A program made the translations under genes and the position numbers. Shown here piece after piece: positions 9,754-19,092 of a stretch of 64,000 nucleotides of DNA. The DNA comes from Rhodospirillaceae bacterium (GTDB lineage Bacteria; Pseudomonadota; Alphaproteobacteria; MPNO01; UBA2964): assembly GCA_002720855.1 (NCBI GenBank), contig PBIN01000005.1:146820-210819 (forward strand), read 5' to 3'. The notes under the pieces were generated by a model, which did not search any database, was not told the origin of the DNA, and was given only the letters and a program-made list of their open reading frames with translations. Position 1 is the first letter of the stretch; each line of letters begins with the position of its first letter.

Positions 9754-11010
9754 TTAGAACGGTTTGACGAGTGCGTGACGCTTCTTTCCCGCGGAGAACT
9801 TGATTGCGCCATCTTCATTAAGATCGGATGTACTGATGGTTTGGCTTTCGTCTCCTATAACGGTGTCATTAACGCGACCGCCACCGCCGCGAATGAGGCG
9901 TCGAGCTTCACCATTACTGTTAGCTAATCCAGCTCTTACGAATGCTTCGAAAGCTGGCATTCCCTCGGCAAGGTCAGTTTCAGCTATCTCGACCGTTGGT
10001 AGCGCTGCTCCCTGCGTGCCCTCTTCAAATGTTGCCTTAGCGGTTTCGCCCGCTTCGGCTGCCGCAGTTTCGCCGTGGCAAAGTTTCGTTGCTTCATAAG
10101 CAAGCACTTTTTTCGCTTCGTTTATTTCCGCATCCTTCAGTTTCTCGAGCTTGCCAATTTCGCCAAGTGGAATTTCGGTAAAGAGTTTCAGGAAGCGACT
10201 AACATCTTCGTCCGCTGTATTGCGCCAAAACTGGTAATATTCATAGGGCGAAAGCCGGTCGCCATTCAGCCATACTGCCCCGCCGGCGGTTTTTCCCATC
10301 TTCTCGCCTGCGGACGTCATGATTAGTGGTGAGGTCAATCCATAGAGGGCGGTGCCATCGACACGGCGTCCCAATTCTACGCCATTTACGATGTTGCCCC
10401 ATTGATCAGAGCCGCCAATCTGCAGGATACAGTCATCGCGCCGAGACAACTCTAAAAAATCATATGCCTGCAAAATCATGTAATTGAATTCGAGGAAGCT
10501 CAATGGTTGTTCGCGATCAAGGCGAAGTCTGACCGAATCGAACGACAACATGCGATTAACGGAAAAATGCTTACCGAACTCCCGTAGGAAAGGAATGTAT
10601 TCAAGCGAGTCGAGCCAGTCAGCGTTATTGACCATCAATGTATCGGTAGGACCGTCGCCAAAGCTCAAAAACTTTTCGAAAGTTCCTTTGATACCTTCAA
10701 TATTTGCTGCAATCGTCTCTTCATCGAGTATCTGACGGGACTCATCTTTCCCAGACGGGTCGCCAACTTTTGTAGTACCGCCGCCCATCAGGGCAATTGG
10801 CTTATGGCCACAACGTTGGTACCACCGGAGAGTCATAATCGGCATTAAATGACCAATGTGAAGAGAGTCGGCAGTGCAATCAAAACCTGCATAGGCGACA
10901 GCGCCCGCTTTTTTGCTGAGGATTTCGTCAAGGGCCTCGTCATCTGTGCATTGATGAATGAACCCGCGTTCGGAAATGGTCTGAAGAAATTCTGATTTAT
11001 AACTGGTCAT
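9754..11010 (-). CDS. tyrS: Tyrosyl-tRNA synthetase
   Basis: A 418-residue class I aminoacyl-tRNA synthetase charging tRNA-Tyr. The ATP-binding HIGH motif appears as [10 protein letters not shown] (about residues 47-56) and the second signature as EKMGKT, a bacterial TyrRS variant of KMSKS. Tyrosine-site residues are in [14 protein letters not shown]-terminal S4-like RNA-binding domain follows ([19 protein letters not shown]). ATG start. It is convergent with the AsmA-like gene, with only six bases between the two stop codons. Confidence 0.97.
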   Translation of the reverse strand: MTSYKSEFLQTISERGFIHQCTDDEALDEILSKKAGAVAYAGFDCTADSLHIGHLMPIMTLRWYQRCGHKPIALMGGGTTKVGDPSGKDESRQILDEETIAANIEGIKGTFEKFLSFGDGPTDTLMVNNADWLDSLEYIPFLREFGKHFSVNRMLSFDSVRLRLDREQPLSFLEFNYMILQAYDFLELSRRDDCILQIGGSDQWGNIVNGVELGRRVDGTALYGLTSPLIMTSAGEKMGKTAGGAVWLNGDRLSPYEYYQFWRNTADEDVSRFLKLFTEIPLGEIGKLEKLKDAEINEAKKVLAYEATKLCHGETAAAEAGETAKATFEEGTQGAALPTVEIAETDLAEGMPAFEAFVRAGLANSNGEARRLIRGGGGRVNDTVIGDESQTISTSDLNEDGAIKFSAGKKRHALVKPF

Positions 11011-11101
11011 GTTGATTTAGCTTGTTATTGAACGCTGCTGTCCGTCGTCGCGGCGGTGTTTAACATAGCCTCATGGCATCTGGCGAGGGTGCGAAACGCT
11101 T

Positions 11102-12151
11102 TCAACCATTTTCTGCAGAAAGCACACTGGCGCGTGGTTCGTCACCCCAACGTCGAATGAAGGCATTTAGATCTGCAGTGTATTTCGGTACGTCCTCATA
11201 GGAAGGGGTAAATAGCAACATGCGGATGAGGTGGCGCCGCCGCTCTTCCTCTTCAAAATCTTCGTATTCCGTGCGGCTGTGAACGATGTAATGGTTATTT
11301 AAGAACTGCATATCGCCGCGTTCAAATTCCATATCAAGGCGTATCTCTTCACTTAGAGCGAGCTCGCTGAATAGGTTCATTGCTTCGGTTTGTTTTTTGG
11401 AGAGACGCGGCACCTCGGGAAATCGCTGCGCGCTTTCAACATATTTTTGACCAAACCGAGCAAAAAAACGGCCATTATGCACCGAAAATACCTGCGCTAT
11501 ATAGTAGGGGGCTTCACCGTCAAATTCCTCGCCGCGATGGTCTACGTAGAATGGTTTATAGAGTTCCGGCAAGAGATCCGGACGACTTCTCAAAATTTCA
11601 TTGTGTATGGCAATTGAACTTGCAATCGAACTGAGTCCACCAGATTTGGCGGTTTGCATGCACAGCAAACCAACGGTATCGGATTTATCGCAGTGATAGG
11701 GGAGATGAACAGGGGTTTGATATCCGCGGAGGTTAAAATTCTGGTCCCAATTGCTGCCCACTGCTTTTACGTGGCCGAGCAATTCACCCATCATGTTCTG
11801 AGCGACGGCTTCACCAAAATGGGTTCCAATGCCCCAATAAATTTTGGTGGCATCTTTCTCGCCAAGACGTTCAACCGGCAGGCCGCGAATAAGTTTGAAC
11901 CCACGTCCATATTCGATTTCTTGCAGAATATTTGCCAGCGTTTTCGAGAAATTGGGAAGCGGGAAATCGACCCTGTTAATATTTGGAACTTCCAGCCCGG
12001 CGTCGTTTACCTGTCTAAGCGCCGTATCGAGCTCGGCAATGTCGGCATCCGTTAAAACGTAAATCCAGTCGCTCGAAGGGGCGAGTTCAGGCCCAACCCA
12101 GGCGGCTGGGGACTCATAGGGACGATCCAGGACAGTGGTGGCCATAGACAT
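11102..12151 (-). CDS. TauD/TfdA family Fe(II)/2-oxoglutarate dioxygenase
   Basis: A 349-residue member of the taurine dioxygenase family, non-heme iron enzymes that couple 2-oxoglutarate decarboxylation to oxidation of a small substrate. The iron-binding HxD is in LPYHCDKSD, and the distal histidine and 2OG-binding arginine lie in NNHYIVHSRTEYED and RRRHLIRMLLF. So the canonical facial triad is intact, in contrast to the PhyH protein at 17.5 kb. The start is ambiguous between GTG 12154, ATG 12151 and ATG 12145. It stands alone between tyrS and the divergent anmK, so the context does not reveal the substrate; taurine is not implied. Confidence 0.85.
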   Translation of the reverse strand: MSMATTVLDRPYESPAAWVGPELAPSSDWIYVLTDADIAELDTALRQVNDAGLEVPNINRVDFPLPNFSKTLANILQEIEYGRGFKLIRGLPVERLGEKDATKIYWGIGTHFGEAVAQNMMGELLGHVKAVGSNWDQNFNLRGYQTPVHLPYHCDKSDTVGLLCMQTAKSGGLSSIASSIAIHNEILRSRPDLLPELYKPFYVDHRGEEFDGEAPYYIAQVFSVHNGRFFARFGQKYVESAQRFPEVPRLSKKQTEAMNLFSELALSEEIRLDMEFERGDMQFLNNHYIVHSRTEYEDFEEEERRRHLIRMLLFTPSYEDVPKYTADLNAFIRRWGDEPRASVLSAENG

Positions 12152-12209
12152 CACCAGTTTCGCGTTTTCGATTTGAACTAACAGTCAGTATCGGGTCCAA
12201 TGCGATTGA

Positions 12210-13307
12210 ATGCAATCGCCTGTTAACTCCATGGAAAACACAGTTCTGGCATTAGGTCTTATGAGCGGGACATCGCTCGACGGAATTGACGCTGCACTGG
12301 TGAGAACTGATGGCAGTAAGATCGTAAAAACAGGTGAGTTCCTCAGCTTGCCTTACACAGATAAGTTTCGCGAGAAACTAAGGTCAATTTTGGGAGGTAT
12401 TGGGGATGTGAAGGTCGTCGAACGCGAGCTCACATTATTGCACGTCGACGCTGCACAAAAACTAATTGAATACTCGGGACGACAGGCCGCGGACATCGAT
12501 GTAATCGGGTTTCATGGCCATACTATTTTGCACAATCCGGACAAGGCACAGACCTGGCAAATAGGTGACGGTGCACTTTTGGCTTCCGAGACCGGAATCG
12601 ATGTAGTCTGCGATATGCGGAGCCGAGACGTAGATGAAGGCGGGCAGGGGGCACCTCTTGCACCCCTATTTCATCACGCTCTGGCCAGCGAAATGGAACA
12701 ACCGCTGGTCGTGCTTAACATTGGTGGTGTGTCTAATGTGACTTATGTCAACGGTGATGAAAGTTCTCTGATCGCTTTTGACACCGGTCCCGGTGGCGCG
12801 CTGATCGACGATTGGGTCTCTCAAAAGTGCGGGATTCCCTTTGACAGGGATGGTCAAATCGCTGCCAGTGGCGAAGTCGCAAATGGCGTTCTAGATCAAT
12901 TGTTGGACTCACCCTATTTTGACACTGCGCCGCCAAAGTCGCTCGACCGTAATCAATTTGATGTCAGCCTAGTTCAAAGCCTTTCTATGGAAGACGGTGC
13001 CGCAACATTGACGGCGTTTACCAGTGTTTCCATTACGCGAGCTCTCCCGCATTTTCCTGAAAAACCACTTAGGTGGCTCGTAACAGGTGGCGGCAGACAT
13101 AATAAATTTCTTATGGCGAATCTTAGTAGGGAATTGGGTGTAGATGTGGAGCCAGTAGAAGCCGTTGGGTGGAACGGCGATGCGCTTGAAGCTCAAGCCT
13201 TCGCCTATTTGGCGGTACAAAGCCGGAAAGGCTTGCCATTGACGTATCCGGGCACTACCGGTGCAAAGGGCCCCACGACCGGCGGTGTTTACTTTTCAAG
13301 TTCCTGA
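12210..13307 (+). CDS. anmK: Anhydro-N-acetylmuramic acid kinase
   Basis: A 365-residue kinase that opens and phosphorylates 1,6-anhydro-MurNAc during peptidoglycan recycling. The phosphate-binding GLMSGTSLDGIDAALV near the N terminus, GFHGHTI, and DTGPGGALIDDW are diagnostic of the ASKHA-fold AnmK family. The annotated ATG at 12210 gives a short MQSPVNS leader; ATG 12231 (MENTVLALGLMSGTS) is an equally plausible start. It abuts the convergent alpha/beta hydrolase gene directly, with no room for a terminator. Confidence 0.95.
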   Translation: MQSPVNSMENTVLALGLMSGTSLDGIDAALVRTDGSKIVKTGEFLSLPYTDKFREKLRSILGGIGDVKVVERELTLLHVDAAQKLIEYSGRQAADIDVIGFHGHTILHNPDKAQTWQIGDGALLASETGIDVVCDMRSRDVDEGGQGAPLAPLFHHALASEMEQPLVVLNIGGVSNVTYVNGDESSLIAFDTGPGGALIDDWVSQKCGIPFDRDGQIAASGEVANGVLDQLLDSPYFDTAPPKSLDRNQFDVSLVQSLSMEDGAATLTAFTSVSITRALPHFPEKPLRWLVTGGGRHNKFLMANLSRELGVDVEPVEAVGWNGDALEAQAFAYLAVQSRKGLPLTYPGTTGAKGPTTGGVYFSSS

Positions 13308-13973
13308 CTAGTTTCCTGATGCGGCAGCATCAATCGCCGGAATCTGGGTTTCCAGATAGGCATCGACGTGCGTCGTTAATTCATCGACCTTGTCGTGGAA
13401 GAAATGGTTCGCACCATCGATAATCCGGTAATCGATCGTAATTCGCTTTTGCGCCTGAAGCTTTTTCGCTAAGGCGTCAACAGAGTCTTCTGGAACCATT
13501 GTGTCCTCTGCTCCATGGACAAACAGACCTGAAGCGGGGCAGGGCGCGAGGAACGCGAAATCATATTTGTTCGCTGGTGGCGCAAGCGCAACAAAACTGT
13601 CGATCTCAGGACGGCGCATCAGAAGTTGCATGCATATCCAGGCGCCGAAGGAGAAACCACCAACCCAACACTGTGCAGCATCGGAGTTGGCTGATTGTAG
13701 CCAGTCTAGTGCGGCTGCCGCGTCGCTCAATTCACCCATACCTTCGTCATATTCGCCCTGAGAGCGTCCAACGCCTCGAAAATTGAATCGAAGGGTCGAA
13801 AAGCCGCGCCGTGCAAATGTTTGATACACCTCAAAAACCACCCGGTTATTCATCGTGCCACCCTGTTGCGGGTGCGGGTGAAGAATTAAAGCGATAGGCG
13901 CGTTTTCGACACGTGAATGATGATATCGGCCTTCAAGCCGACCATCGGGACCGTTAAATATGACCTCGGGCAT
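13308..13973 (-). CDS. Alpha/beta hydrolase
   Basis: A 221-residue compact alpha/beta hydrolase of the dienelactone-hydrolase-like type. Features: the early LHPHPQQGGTMNNRVV that forms the oxyanion region, FNFRGVGRSQG, the nucleophile elbow GGFSFGAW with Ser108, acid residue in HGAEDTMVPEDS and His in GANHFFHDK, so the triad is complete. This small hydrolase is often seen beside cysteine desulfurase loci in alphaproteobacteria, and here it is divergent from the Rrf2-iscS cluster. Substrate unknown. An AGGAG lies upstream of the ATG. Confidence 0.83.
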   Translation of the reverse strand: MPEVIFNGPDGRLEGRYHHSRVENAPIALILHPHPQQGGTMNNRVVFEVYQTFARRGFSTLRFNFRGVGRSQGEYDEGMGELSDAAAALDWLQSANSDAAQCWVGGFSFGAWICMQLLMRRPEIDSFVALAPPANKYDFAFLAPCPASGLFVHGAEDTMVPEDSVDALAKKLQAQKRITIDYRIIDGANHFFHDKVDELTTHVDAYLETQIPAIDAAASGN

Positions 13974-14022
13974 GAGGAATTTCTCTCCTGATTATGAAGT
14001 AAGCTGGCGTTAAACCCAGTTG

Positions 14023-14051
14023 TTGACGCACCCAGTCGCTCCACCTACATT
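14023..14051 (+). promoter_or_regulatory. Candidate sigma70 promoter for the Rrf2-desulfurase operon
   Basis: TTGACG at 14023-14028, a 17-base spacer and TACATT at 14046-14051, pointing towards the Rrf2 gene. It would leave a leader of about 145 bases before the ATG at 14204, enough room for an operator. The 230-base gap between the divergent hydrolase and Rrf2 genes shows nothing else I can name. Confidence 0.4.
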
Positions 14052-14203
14052 CCCGGCGCTGATAAAAATCAGGCAACCAATTAGAAACTAGCGCGCGAAT
14101 ATAGTGAATTGACGTATAAAAATACAAGCTTCTCGGTAACAGGGTCCCTATATCAAGACGATTTTGGTCGAATTTTGAACATTTGTAAGGAAATTAGAGC
14201 GTT

Positions 14204-14656
14204 ATGAGAGTTGGTAGTAAGGGGCGATATGCCGTAACGGCGATCATTTATTTAGTGCAGCAGGATAACAGAATGCCCATGCCATTAGCAGAAATCGCGA
14301 AATTGCATGAAATTTCTTTATCTTATTTGGAACAAATATTTTCAAAACTGAGACGTGCGGGACTGGTCAAAAGTGTTCGAGGCCCTGGCGGTGGATATCT
14401 ACTCGATAGACCGGCCGATAAAATATTGATCTCGGATATTGTAGCCGCAGTTGAAGAACCGACTTCACGGGAGCTTAAATCGGCTTCGAGAAGTGCTATG
14501 GACGGGTCTGAAACACTTGCATTGTGGGACGCTCTGGGAAACCAGGTTTTTGGATTTCTTAGTTCAATTTCTGTGGCTGATGTTTGTGAGCGCCGTATCG
14601 AACCTGCGGGGCAATCAGATCAACAGGTTACGCGGTCGCACGCCGCTGCCAGCTAG
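14204..14656 (+). CDS. Rrf2 family regulator, IscR-like but without cluster cysteines
   Basis: A 150-residue Rrf2/IscR-type DNA-binding protein. The N-terminal winged helix is standard: MRVGSKGRYAVTAIIYL, SLSYLEQIFSKLRRAGLVKS and RGPGGGYLL. In IscR three cysteines and a histidine near residues 92-107 hold a [2Fe-2S] cluster; here that loop (residues 89-106, TSRELKSASRSAMDGSET) has none, and the only cysteine is near residue 130. It therefore probably binds DNA without sensing a cluster. It heads a run with cysteine desulfurase (15 bases downstream), ferredoxin and mnmA, so it most likely controls that set. Confidence 0.88.
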   Translation: MRVGSKGRYAVTAIIYLVQQDNRMPMPLAEIAKLHEISLSYLEQIFSKLRRAGLVKSVRGPGGGYLLDRPADKILISDIVAAVEEPTSRELKSASRSAMDGSETLALWDALGNQVFGFLSSISVADVCERRIEPAGQSDQQVTRSHAAAS

Positions 14657-14671
14657 CATCAACGGATAGGC

Positions 14672-15781
14672 GTGTCCCCCAGAAGCTATTTGGATTTCAA
14701 CGCAACCGCGCCAACGCGGTCGGAAGTTATCGATGCAGTTACAAAAGCAATGCAAGAAGGTGGAAACGCCTCATCTGTCCATGCCGATGGTCGGGCAGCG
14801 AGAGCTCGAGTGGAAAGGGCACGGCAACAGGTGGCTGCGCTGGTTGGGGCTGATCCGGCAGGCGTGATTTTTACAGGGAGTGGTACCGAGGCCAATAATC
14901 AGGCGTTGCGTGCAACGAAATGCGAACGCTTGATTGTTTCTGCAATTGAACATGAGTCTGTGCTGCAGGCTCGCGACGACGCCGTGATCTGTCCGGTTAC
15001 GCCCGACGGATTGGTAGATTTGGAAGCTCTTCAGGCGCTTCTAGCAGAGAATAGTTCGTCAACAGTGGTTTCGATAATGCTGGCTAATAATGAGACCGGC
15101 ATAATTCAGCCGGTGGTCGAGGCCGTTCAGATAGCGCATGACGCCGGTGCCTTCTTTCATTGTGACGCGGTTCAGGCGGCTGGAAAAATTCCCGTCGATA
15201 TGATGGCTTTGGGCGTCGATAGCCTGGCGCTTTCAGCTCATAAGATCGGTGGTCCCCAGGGTATCGGGGTGCTCATTTGTCGCGACCCATCTTTGATGGC
15301 GCGATTTGTCCATGGAGGCGGTCAGGAGAGTGGATTGCGTGCCGGGACCGAGAATGTACCTGGTATCGTTGGCTATGGCGTCGCGGCGGAGTGCGCACTC
15401 GTGGGTCTGGACAATTTTGGCGGTCTCGCGAATTTGCGGGATGATTTAGAACTCCGCATTCAGGAACTAGAGCCAAACGTGCAGATTATTGGGAAAAATC
15501 TAGATCGCCTTCCCAATACCTCCAAGATTTTGACTAAGGGGCTGACCAGTGAGGTGCAGGTTATGGGGCTCGATTTAGATGGCGTTTCAATCAGCGCTGG
15601 ATCAGCCTGCTCCGCTGGCAGAGTTGAAATGCCATATGTTCTGGCTGCAATGGGTGTACCTGAAGAGTTGGGTCTTTGTGCAGTGCGGGTTAGTTTGGGC
15701 TGGACCACAACGGGGGAGGATGTCGATCGCTACATCGAAGCGTGGCAAAAACTTTATGACCGTAAGATCGCTGAAACCTGA
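14672..15781 (+). CDS. Cysteine desulfurase (IscS/NifS family)
   Basis: A 369-residue PLP enzyme that takes sulfur from cysteine to form an enzyme persulfide for Fe-S clusters and tRNA thiolation. Visible are the start YLDFNATAPTR, GSGTEANNQAL, the aminotransferase-fold HCDAVQAAGK, the PLP lysine in SAHKIGGPQGIG (about residue 191) and the sulfur-carrying cysteine in GSACSAGRVEMPYVL (about residue 312). GTG start with a GGATAGG ribosome site. It sits between the Rrf2 gene and ferredoxin, with mnmA next; no iscU, iscA or hscBA follow, so delivery of sulfur to MnmA is a likely main job. Confidence 0.93.
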   Translation: MSPRSYLDFNATAPTRSEVIDAVTKAMQEGGNASSVHADGRAARARVERARQQVAALVGADPAGVIFTGSGTEANNQALRATKCERLIVSAIEHESVLQARDDAVICPVTPDGLVDLEALQALLAENSSSTVVSIMLANNETGIIQPVVEAVQIAHDAGAFFHCDAVQAAGKIPVDMMALGVDSLALSAHKIGGPQGIGVLICRDPSLMARFVHGGGQESGLRAGTENVPGIVGYGVAAECALVGLDNFGGLANLRDDLELRIQELEPNVQIIGKNLDRLPNTSKILTKGLTSEVQVMGLDLDGVSISAGSACSAGRVEMPYVLAAMGVPEELGLCAVRVSLGWTTTGEDVDRYIEAWQKLYDRKIAET

Positions 15782-15789
15782 CTAGTGTC

Positions 15790-16119
15790 ATGCCGAAGGT
15801 GATTTTCAACCTGCCTGACGGTACGCAGCGGGAATTCGAAGTCGCTGTGGGCAAAACGCTCCTCGACATTGCCTGGGATAATCAGCTCAATGTCGAAGGA
15901 GCTTGTGGTGGCGTAATGGCTTGTTCGACATGTCATATGATAGTCGATGCGGCCTGGGCCAGTCGGTTGGAAACGCCAGGCCAGGAAGAAGATGAGATGC
16001 TTGATCTGGCCTGGGGAGTAACCAAAACATCCAGACTTGGGTGCCAGATTAAGGTAACCGAGGCGCTCGATGGGTTGGTTGTCAGTCTGCCGACCGAGAC
16101 GCGAAATTTACTCGACTGA
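15790..16119 (+). CDS. fdx: [2Fe-2S] ferredoxin, adrenodoxin/ISC type
   Basis: A 109-residue electron carrier. The four ligands follow the adrenodoxin spacing: Cys39, Cys45 and Cys48 in ACGGVMACSTC and Cys85 in RLGCQI. The acidic GQEEDEMLD segment is the usual partner-docking helix. ISC ferredoxins give electrons for cluster assembly, and its place eight bases after the cysteine desulfurase gene fits that. Complete length for the family. Confidence 0.93.
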   Translation: MPKVIFNLPDGTQREFEVAVGKTLLDIAWDNQLNVEGACGGVMACSTCHMIVDAAWASRLETPGQEEDEMLDLAWGVTKTSRLGCQIKVTEALDGLVVSLPTETRNLLD

Positions 16120-16176
16120 CGTTAAAATTAAAAAAAATCCCTTTCACTCTGCCCTAGGCGCTCTATATTCCGCCGC

Positions 16177-17304
16177 ATGATCAATCTGGTTGCAAATAAG
16201 GATCCTGCCAATACGCGGGTCGTGGTCGCCATGTCTGGCGGTGTCGACTCATCGGTGACGGCTGCGCTATTGGCAGAGCAGGGGTATGACGTCGTTGGTG
16301 TAACGTTGCAACTCTACGATCACGGAGCGGCAGTAAGCCGAAAGGGAGCATGCTGCGCCGGGCAGGATATTGCGGACGCAGGACGTGTCGCCGAGAAAGT
16401 CGGAATTCCACACTACGTTTTAAATTATGAAAGCCGGTTCCGCGAAGACGTAATAGATGTTTTCGCAGATTCATATGTTCGAGGGGAAACGCCTATCCCC
16501 TGTGTGTTGTGCAATCAGACTGTCAAATTCAGGGATCTGATGCAGGTTGCGCGCGATCTTGGCGCTGACGCATTGGCCACCGGCCATTATATCCGCCGTG
16601 TAGAAGGCGAACTCGGTGCCGAACTTCATCGCGCTGCCGATGAGACAAAAGATCAAAGCTATTTTCTGTTCGCAACGACTGCGGAACAGCTCGAGTTTTT
16701 GCGTTTTCCACTTGGTGAATTAACCAAGGACGAAACGCGCGGGCTGGCATCGCGATTTGATTTACCTGTGGCAGCCAAGCCCGACAGCCAGGATATCTGT
16801 TTCGTACCTCAAGGCCGCTATGCCGATGTCGTACTGAAAGTTCGACCCGATGCCGCAGATGGTGGCGATATTGTTGATCTTGAGGGGAACGTGCTCGGCA
16901 AGCATGACGGTATTATCCATTATACAATTGGCCAACGCCGGGGGCTGCATCTCGATACCGCGGAAGATGCCCTTTATGTCATTCGAATTGATCCAGATGC
17001 GAAGCACGTAGTCGTTGGGCCGCGCGCTGCGTTGGCAACGAAAACGATCACTTTGTCGGATGTGAACTGGCTGGGCGATGACACGCTTGGCTGTGATCCT
17101 ATCGAATGTGATATCAAGGTTCGTTCTATGCGCCCGCCGGTTGCTGCGTCAGTTCGCAAGACAGATGATGGTGGAGTGTGTGTCGAATTAGCTGCCGCCG
17201 AACATGGTGTCGCACCGGGGCAAGCATGTGTTTTCTATGATGGTGATCGTGTCCTCGGTGGTGGCTGGATACAGCGTGAAAATTCCGCAACAGAGGCCGC
17301 GTAA
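16177..17304 (+). CDS. mnmA: tRNA-specific 2-thiouridylase MnmA
   Basis: A 375-residue enzyme that installs 2-thiouridine at the wobble base of tRNA-Lys, -Glu and -Gln using ATP and persulfide sulfur. The PP-loop is SGGVDSS (residues 20-26). The catalytic cysteine pair lies in [13 protein letters not shown] and in [13 protein letters not shown], and the C-terminal beta-barrel starts with [10 protein letters not shown]. Its place after a cysteine desulfurase and ferredoxin suggests a local sulfur relay. The 57-base gap after ferredoxin contains an A/T-rich stretch and could carry its own promoter. Confidence 0.97.
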   Translation: MINLVANKDPANTRVVVAMSGGVDSSVTAALLAEQGYDVVGVTLQLYDHGAAVSRKGACCAGQDIADAGRVAEKVGIPHYVLNYESRFREDVIDVFADSYVRGETPIPCVLCNQTVKFRDLMQVARDLGADALATGHYIRRVEGELGAELHRAADETKDQSYFLFATTAEQLEFLRFPLGELTKDETRGLASRFDLPVAAKPDSQDICFVPQGRYADVVLKVRPDAADGGDIVDLEGNVLGKHDGIIHYTIGQRRGLHLDTAEDALYVIRIDPDAKHVVVGPRAALATKTITLSDVNWLGDDTLGCDPIECDIKVRSMRPPVAASVRKTDDGGVCVELAAAEHGVAPGQACVFYDGDRVLGGGWIQRENSATEAA

Positions 17305-17307
17305 TAC

Positions 17308-17337
17308 TTGACGAATAGGGGCGGGAAGCCTTATACG
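17308..17337 (+). promoter_or_regulatory. Promoter of the tRNA-Met gene
   Basis: TTGACG at 17308-17313 and TATACG at 17332-17337 with an 18-base spacer, just after the mnmA stop and about 38 bases before the tRNA 5' end. Both spacing and position fit a sigma70 tRNA promoter. Confidence 0.55.
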
Positions 17338-17375
17338 GCTCGCTCTTGGTAGCGTCCGCGCAAACCGTTAATTGC

Positions 17376-17452
17376 GGCGGGGTAGCTCAGCTGGTTAGAG
17401 CAGCGGAATCATAATCCGCGTGTCGGGGGTTCGAGTCCCTCCCCCGCTACCA
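17376..17452 (+). tRNA. tRNA-Met (CAT), elongator type
   Basis: A 77-base cloverleaf. The acceptor GGCGGGG pairs with CCCCGCT (G-T at the first pair), the D arm is GCTC..GAGC, the anticodon stem GCGGA/TCCGC closes the loop ATCATAA with anticodon CAT, and the T arm carries GTTCGAGTC. CCA is encoded at 17450-17452. The first pair is not the mismatched C1-A72 of an initiator, so it is an elongator tRNA-Met; a lysidine-modified Ile2 tRNA also has a CAT anticodon and is the less likely alternative. Confidence 0.96.
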
Positions 17453-17472
17453 ATTTTCTTTCCACAGAAAAA

Positions 17473-18309
17473 CTAATCCACGAACATCGGACCTGGATTG
17501 TCATATAAATCCTCATAATCAATGAGTGCCGGACGGCCAGATAGCGGCTGAGAAACCCCGTTGCGGAAGGCCCATTCACCACGATCACTATTGTCGGCGA
17601 TGACGTACCCGTTTGTGTAAAAACGACAATCTGCGTTGGAACGGTTTGGGGGCGAACCATGTACAGTATGGGCAGACCAAATCGCTACGTCGCCTGGTGC
17701 CATTTCCAGAGTAACCGCGTTACAGGGATCGAGGCCGAATTTTTCAAGATCATCTTCACTTAATGACTGATCATTCCGGTGACTATCGACATCAACGGTA
17801 ATTTCTCCGAGATCCTGGCTACCAGGGTAAACGACCATTGCGCCACTATCGTTCGTGTGGGCGTCAATCGCGATGCCGGTTTGAATAAACGACACAGAAA
17901 AATCACGAAATGCATTGCGTGGTCGTCGTACCTGGACGGCCTGATGTAAACCTATTTCGGAACTTGCAGCGCCCGGTTGTTTCCAGTGCATTTGATTGAT
18001 TATTTGCTTGAGATTGACACCCAACATAGGTGCGATAATCTTTAACACGCGCGGATTCCGACGATAGCGGTCAAGTGTCCGGTTGAAATAACTCGGCCAT
18101 TGGACATATCTGACTACCGGGCCGAGATTATCGTCATTGCTAATTTTAAAAAGAGTATTGTGCAGGCGGTAGCTGCGACCCAACATCTTCGCTTCATCGT
18201 GGACCCGTTCAAAAGCGTTTGTCAGTTCGTCAATTTCGTACCGGTCAAATACGCCGCGTACCACGGCATATCCATTTTTCCGGTATTCTTCGATTAAATC
18301 ATCGGACAT
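17473..18309 (-). CDS. PhyH-family Fe/2OG oxygenase with HxA in place of HxD
   Basis: A 278-residue phytanoyl-CoA dioxygenase-superfamily protein counted from ATG 18309; an open frame to 18372 adds a non-conserved leader. The family oxidises substrates with Fe(II) and 2-oxoglutarate. The distal histidine His217 and the 2OG arginine Arg223 are present in WSAHTVHGSPPNRS, and the PGSQDLGEI turn is typical. The usual iron-binding HxD, however, reads GLHQAVQ: His122 with Ala124 (codon GCC at 17938-17940). Loss of that carboxylate is the hallmark of SyrB2/WelO5-type halogenases, where chloride fills the site. It could instead be a dead enzyme. It stands alone, convergent with the tRNA-Met gene. Confidence 0.82.
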   Translation of the reverse strand: MSDDLIEEYRKNGYAVVRGVFDRYEIDELTNAFERVHDEAKMLGRSYRLHNTLFKISNDDNLGPVVRYVQWPSYFNRTLDRYRRNPRVLKIIAPMLGVNLKQIINQMHWKQPGAASSEIGLHQAVQVRRPRNAFRDFSVSFIQTGIAIDAHTNDSGAMVVYPGSQDLGEITVDVDSHRNDQSLSEDDLEKFGLDPCNAVTLEMAPGDVAIWSAHTVHGSPPNRSNADCRFYTNGYVIADNSDRGEWAFRNGVSQPLSGRPALIDYEDLYDNPGPMFVD

Positions 18310-18480
18310 GGAAACGTCTTCGCACGCCATTTTGGGCAATTGCCCAAACCCCCAAAAATAAAAACGCATCAATTTAGATCAATTCTAAAAGTGAGGCTGT
18401 GCGACAGCGCACAGAGGTTAACAATTTCCTAATTTTGATTATATGATTTAGGGACCTAGTCACATCGCTAAAGGAAGACG

Positions 18481-19023
18481 GTGAGCCAAACATCGCCCAT
18501 GGATCGGAGAAGCGCATTAAAGTTTGGGTTGGCCGGTACGCTGTCACTGTTTAGCGGCACCGCTTTTGGTGCTGTTTCAGTTTCAAGATCGTTATCATTC
18601 CTAAACCTCCATACCGGAGAAAGCGCCACCGCTACCTATTGGGAAAACGGCCAATATATTTCTGAGGCAACACGTACGCTTGATTATTTGTTGCGGGATC
18701 ACCGGACGAATGAGGTTCGAGAAATAGATAGAGGGATATTGGATCAGCTATACCGACTTCGATTGCTGGTTGGAAATGATCGGCCATTCCATGTGATATC
18801 GGGGTACCGGTCCGCCAGAACCAACGCCATGCTGGCCCGCCGTAGTGGGGGCGTTGCCCGGCGCAGTTACCATCAGTTTGGAATGGCGATTGATGTCAGG
18901 TTACCCGGTACGCGATTGCAGGATTTGCGAAACGCGGCACTGTCAATGAAAGCTGGCGGCGTTGGTTATTATCGGCGCTCTAATTTCATTCATCTGGATA
19001 CAGGCCGCGTCCGATTTTGGTAG
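18481..19023 (+). CDS. DUF882 (YcbK-like) murein peptidase-fold protein, probable Tat substrate
   Basis: A 180-residue exported protein of the DUF882/peptidase M15 group, predicted to act on peptidoglycan cross-links in the periplasm. The N terminus has a twin-arginine-type signal, MDRRSALKFGLAGTLSLFSG, with cleavage likely after AFGA. The zinc-site residues of the M15 fold are seen in SYHQFGMAIDVRLPG (His and Asp seven apart) and NFIHLDTG. GTG start with AGGAAG nearby. Family function is inferred; its neighbours are metabolic genes and do not help. Confidence 0.82.
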   Translation: MSQTSPMDRRSALKFGLAGTLSLFSGTAFGAVSVSRSLSFLNLHTGESATATYWENGQYISEATRTLDYLLRDHRTNEVREIDRGILDQLYRLRLLVGNDRPFHVISGYRSARTNAMLARRSGGVARRSYHQFGMAIDVRLPGTRLQDLRNAALSMKAGGVGYYRRSNFIHLDTGRVRFW

Positions 19024-19092
19024 CCGTGCCATCGCACATCGCATTTCGGCCTGTTACACTGGGAAAAGTTTAATCTCTGGGAGCGTAGTGCC

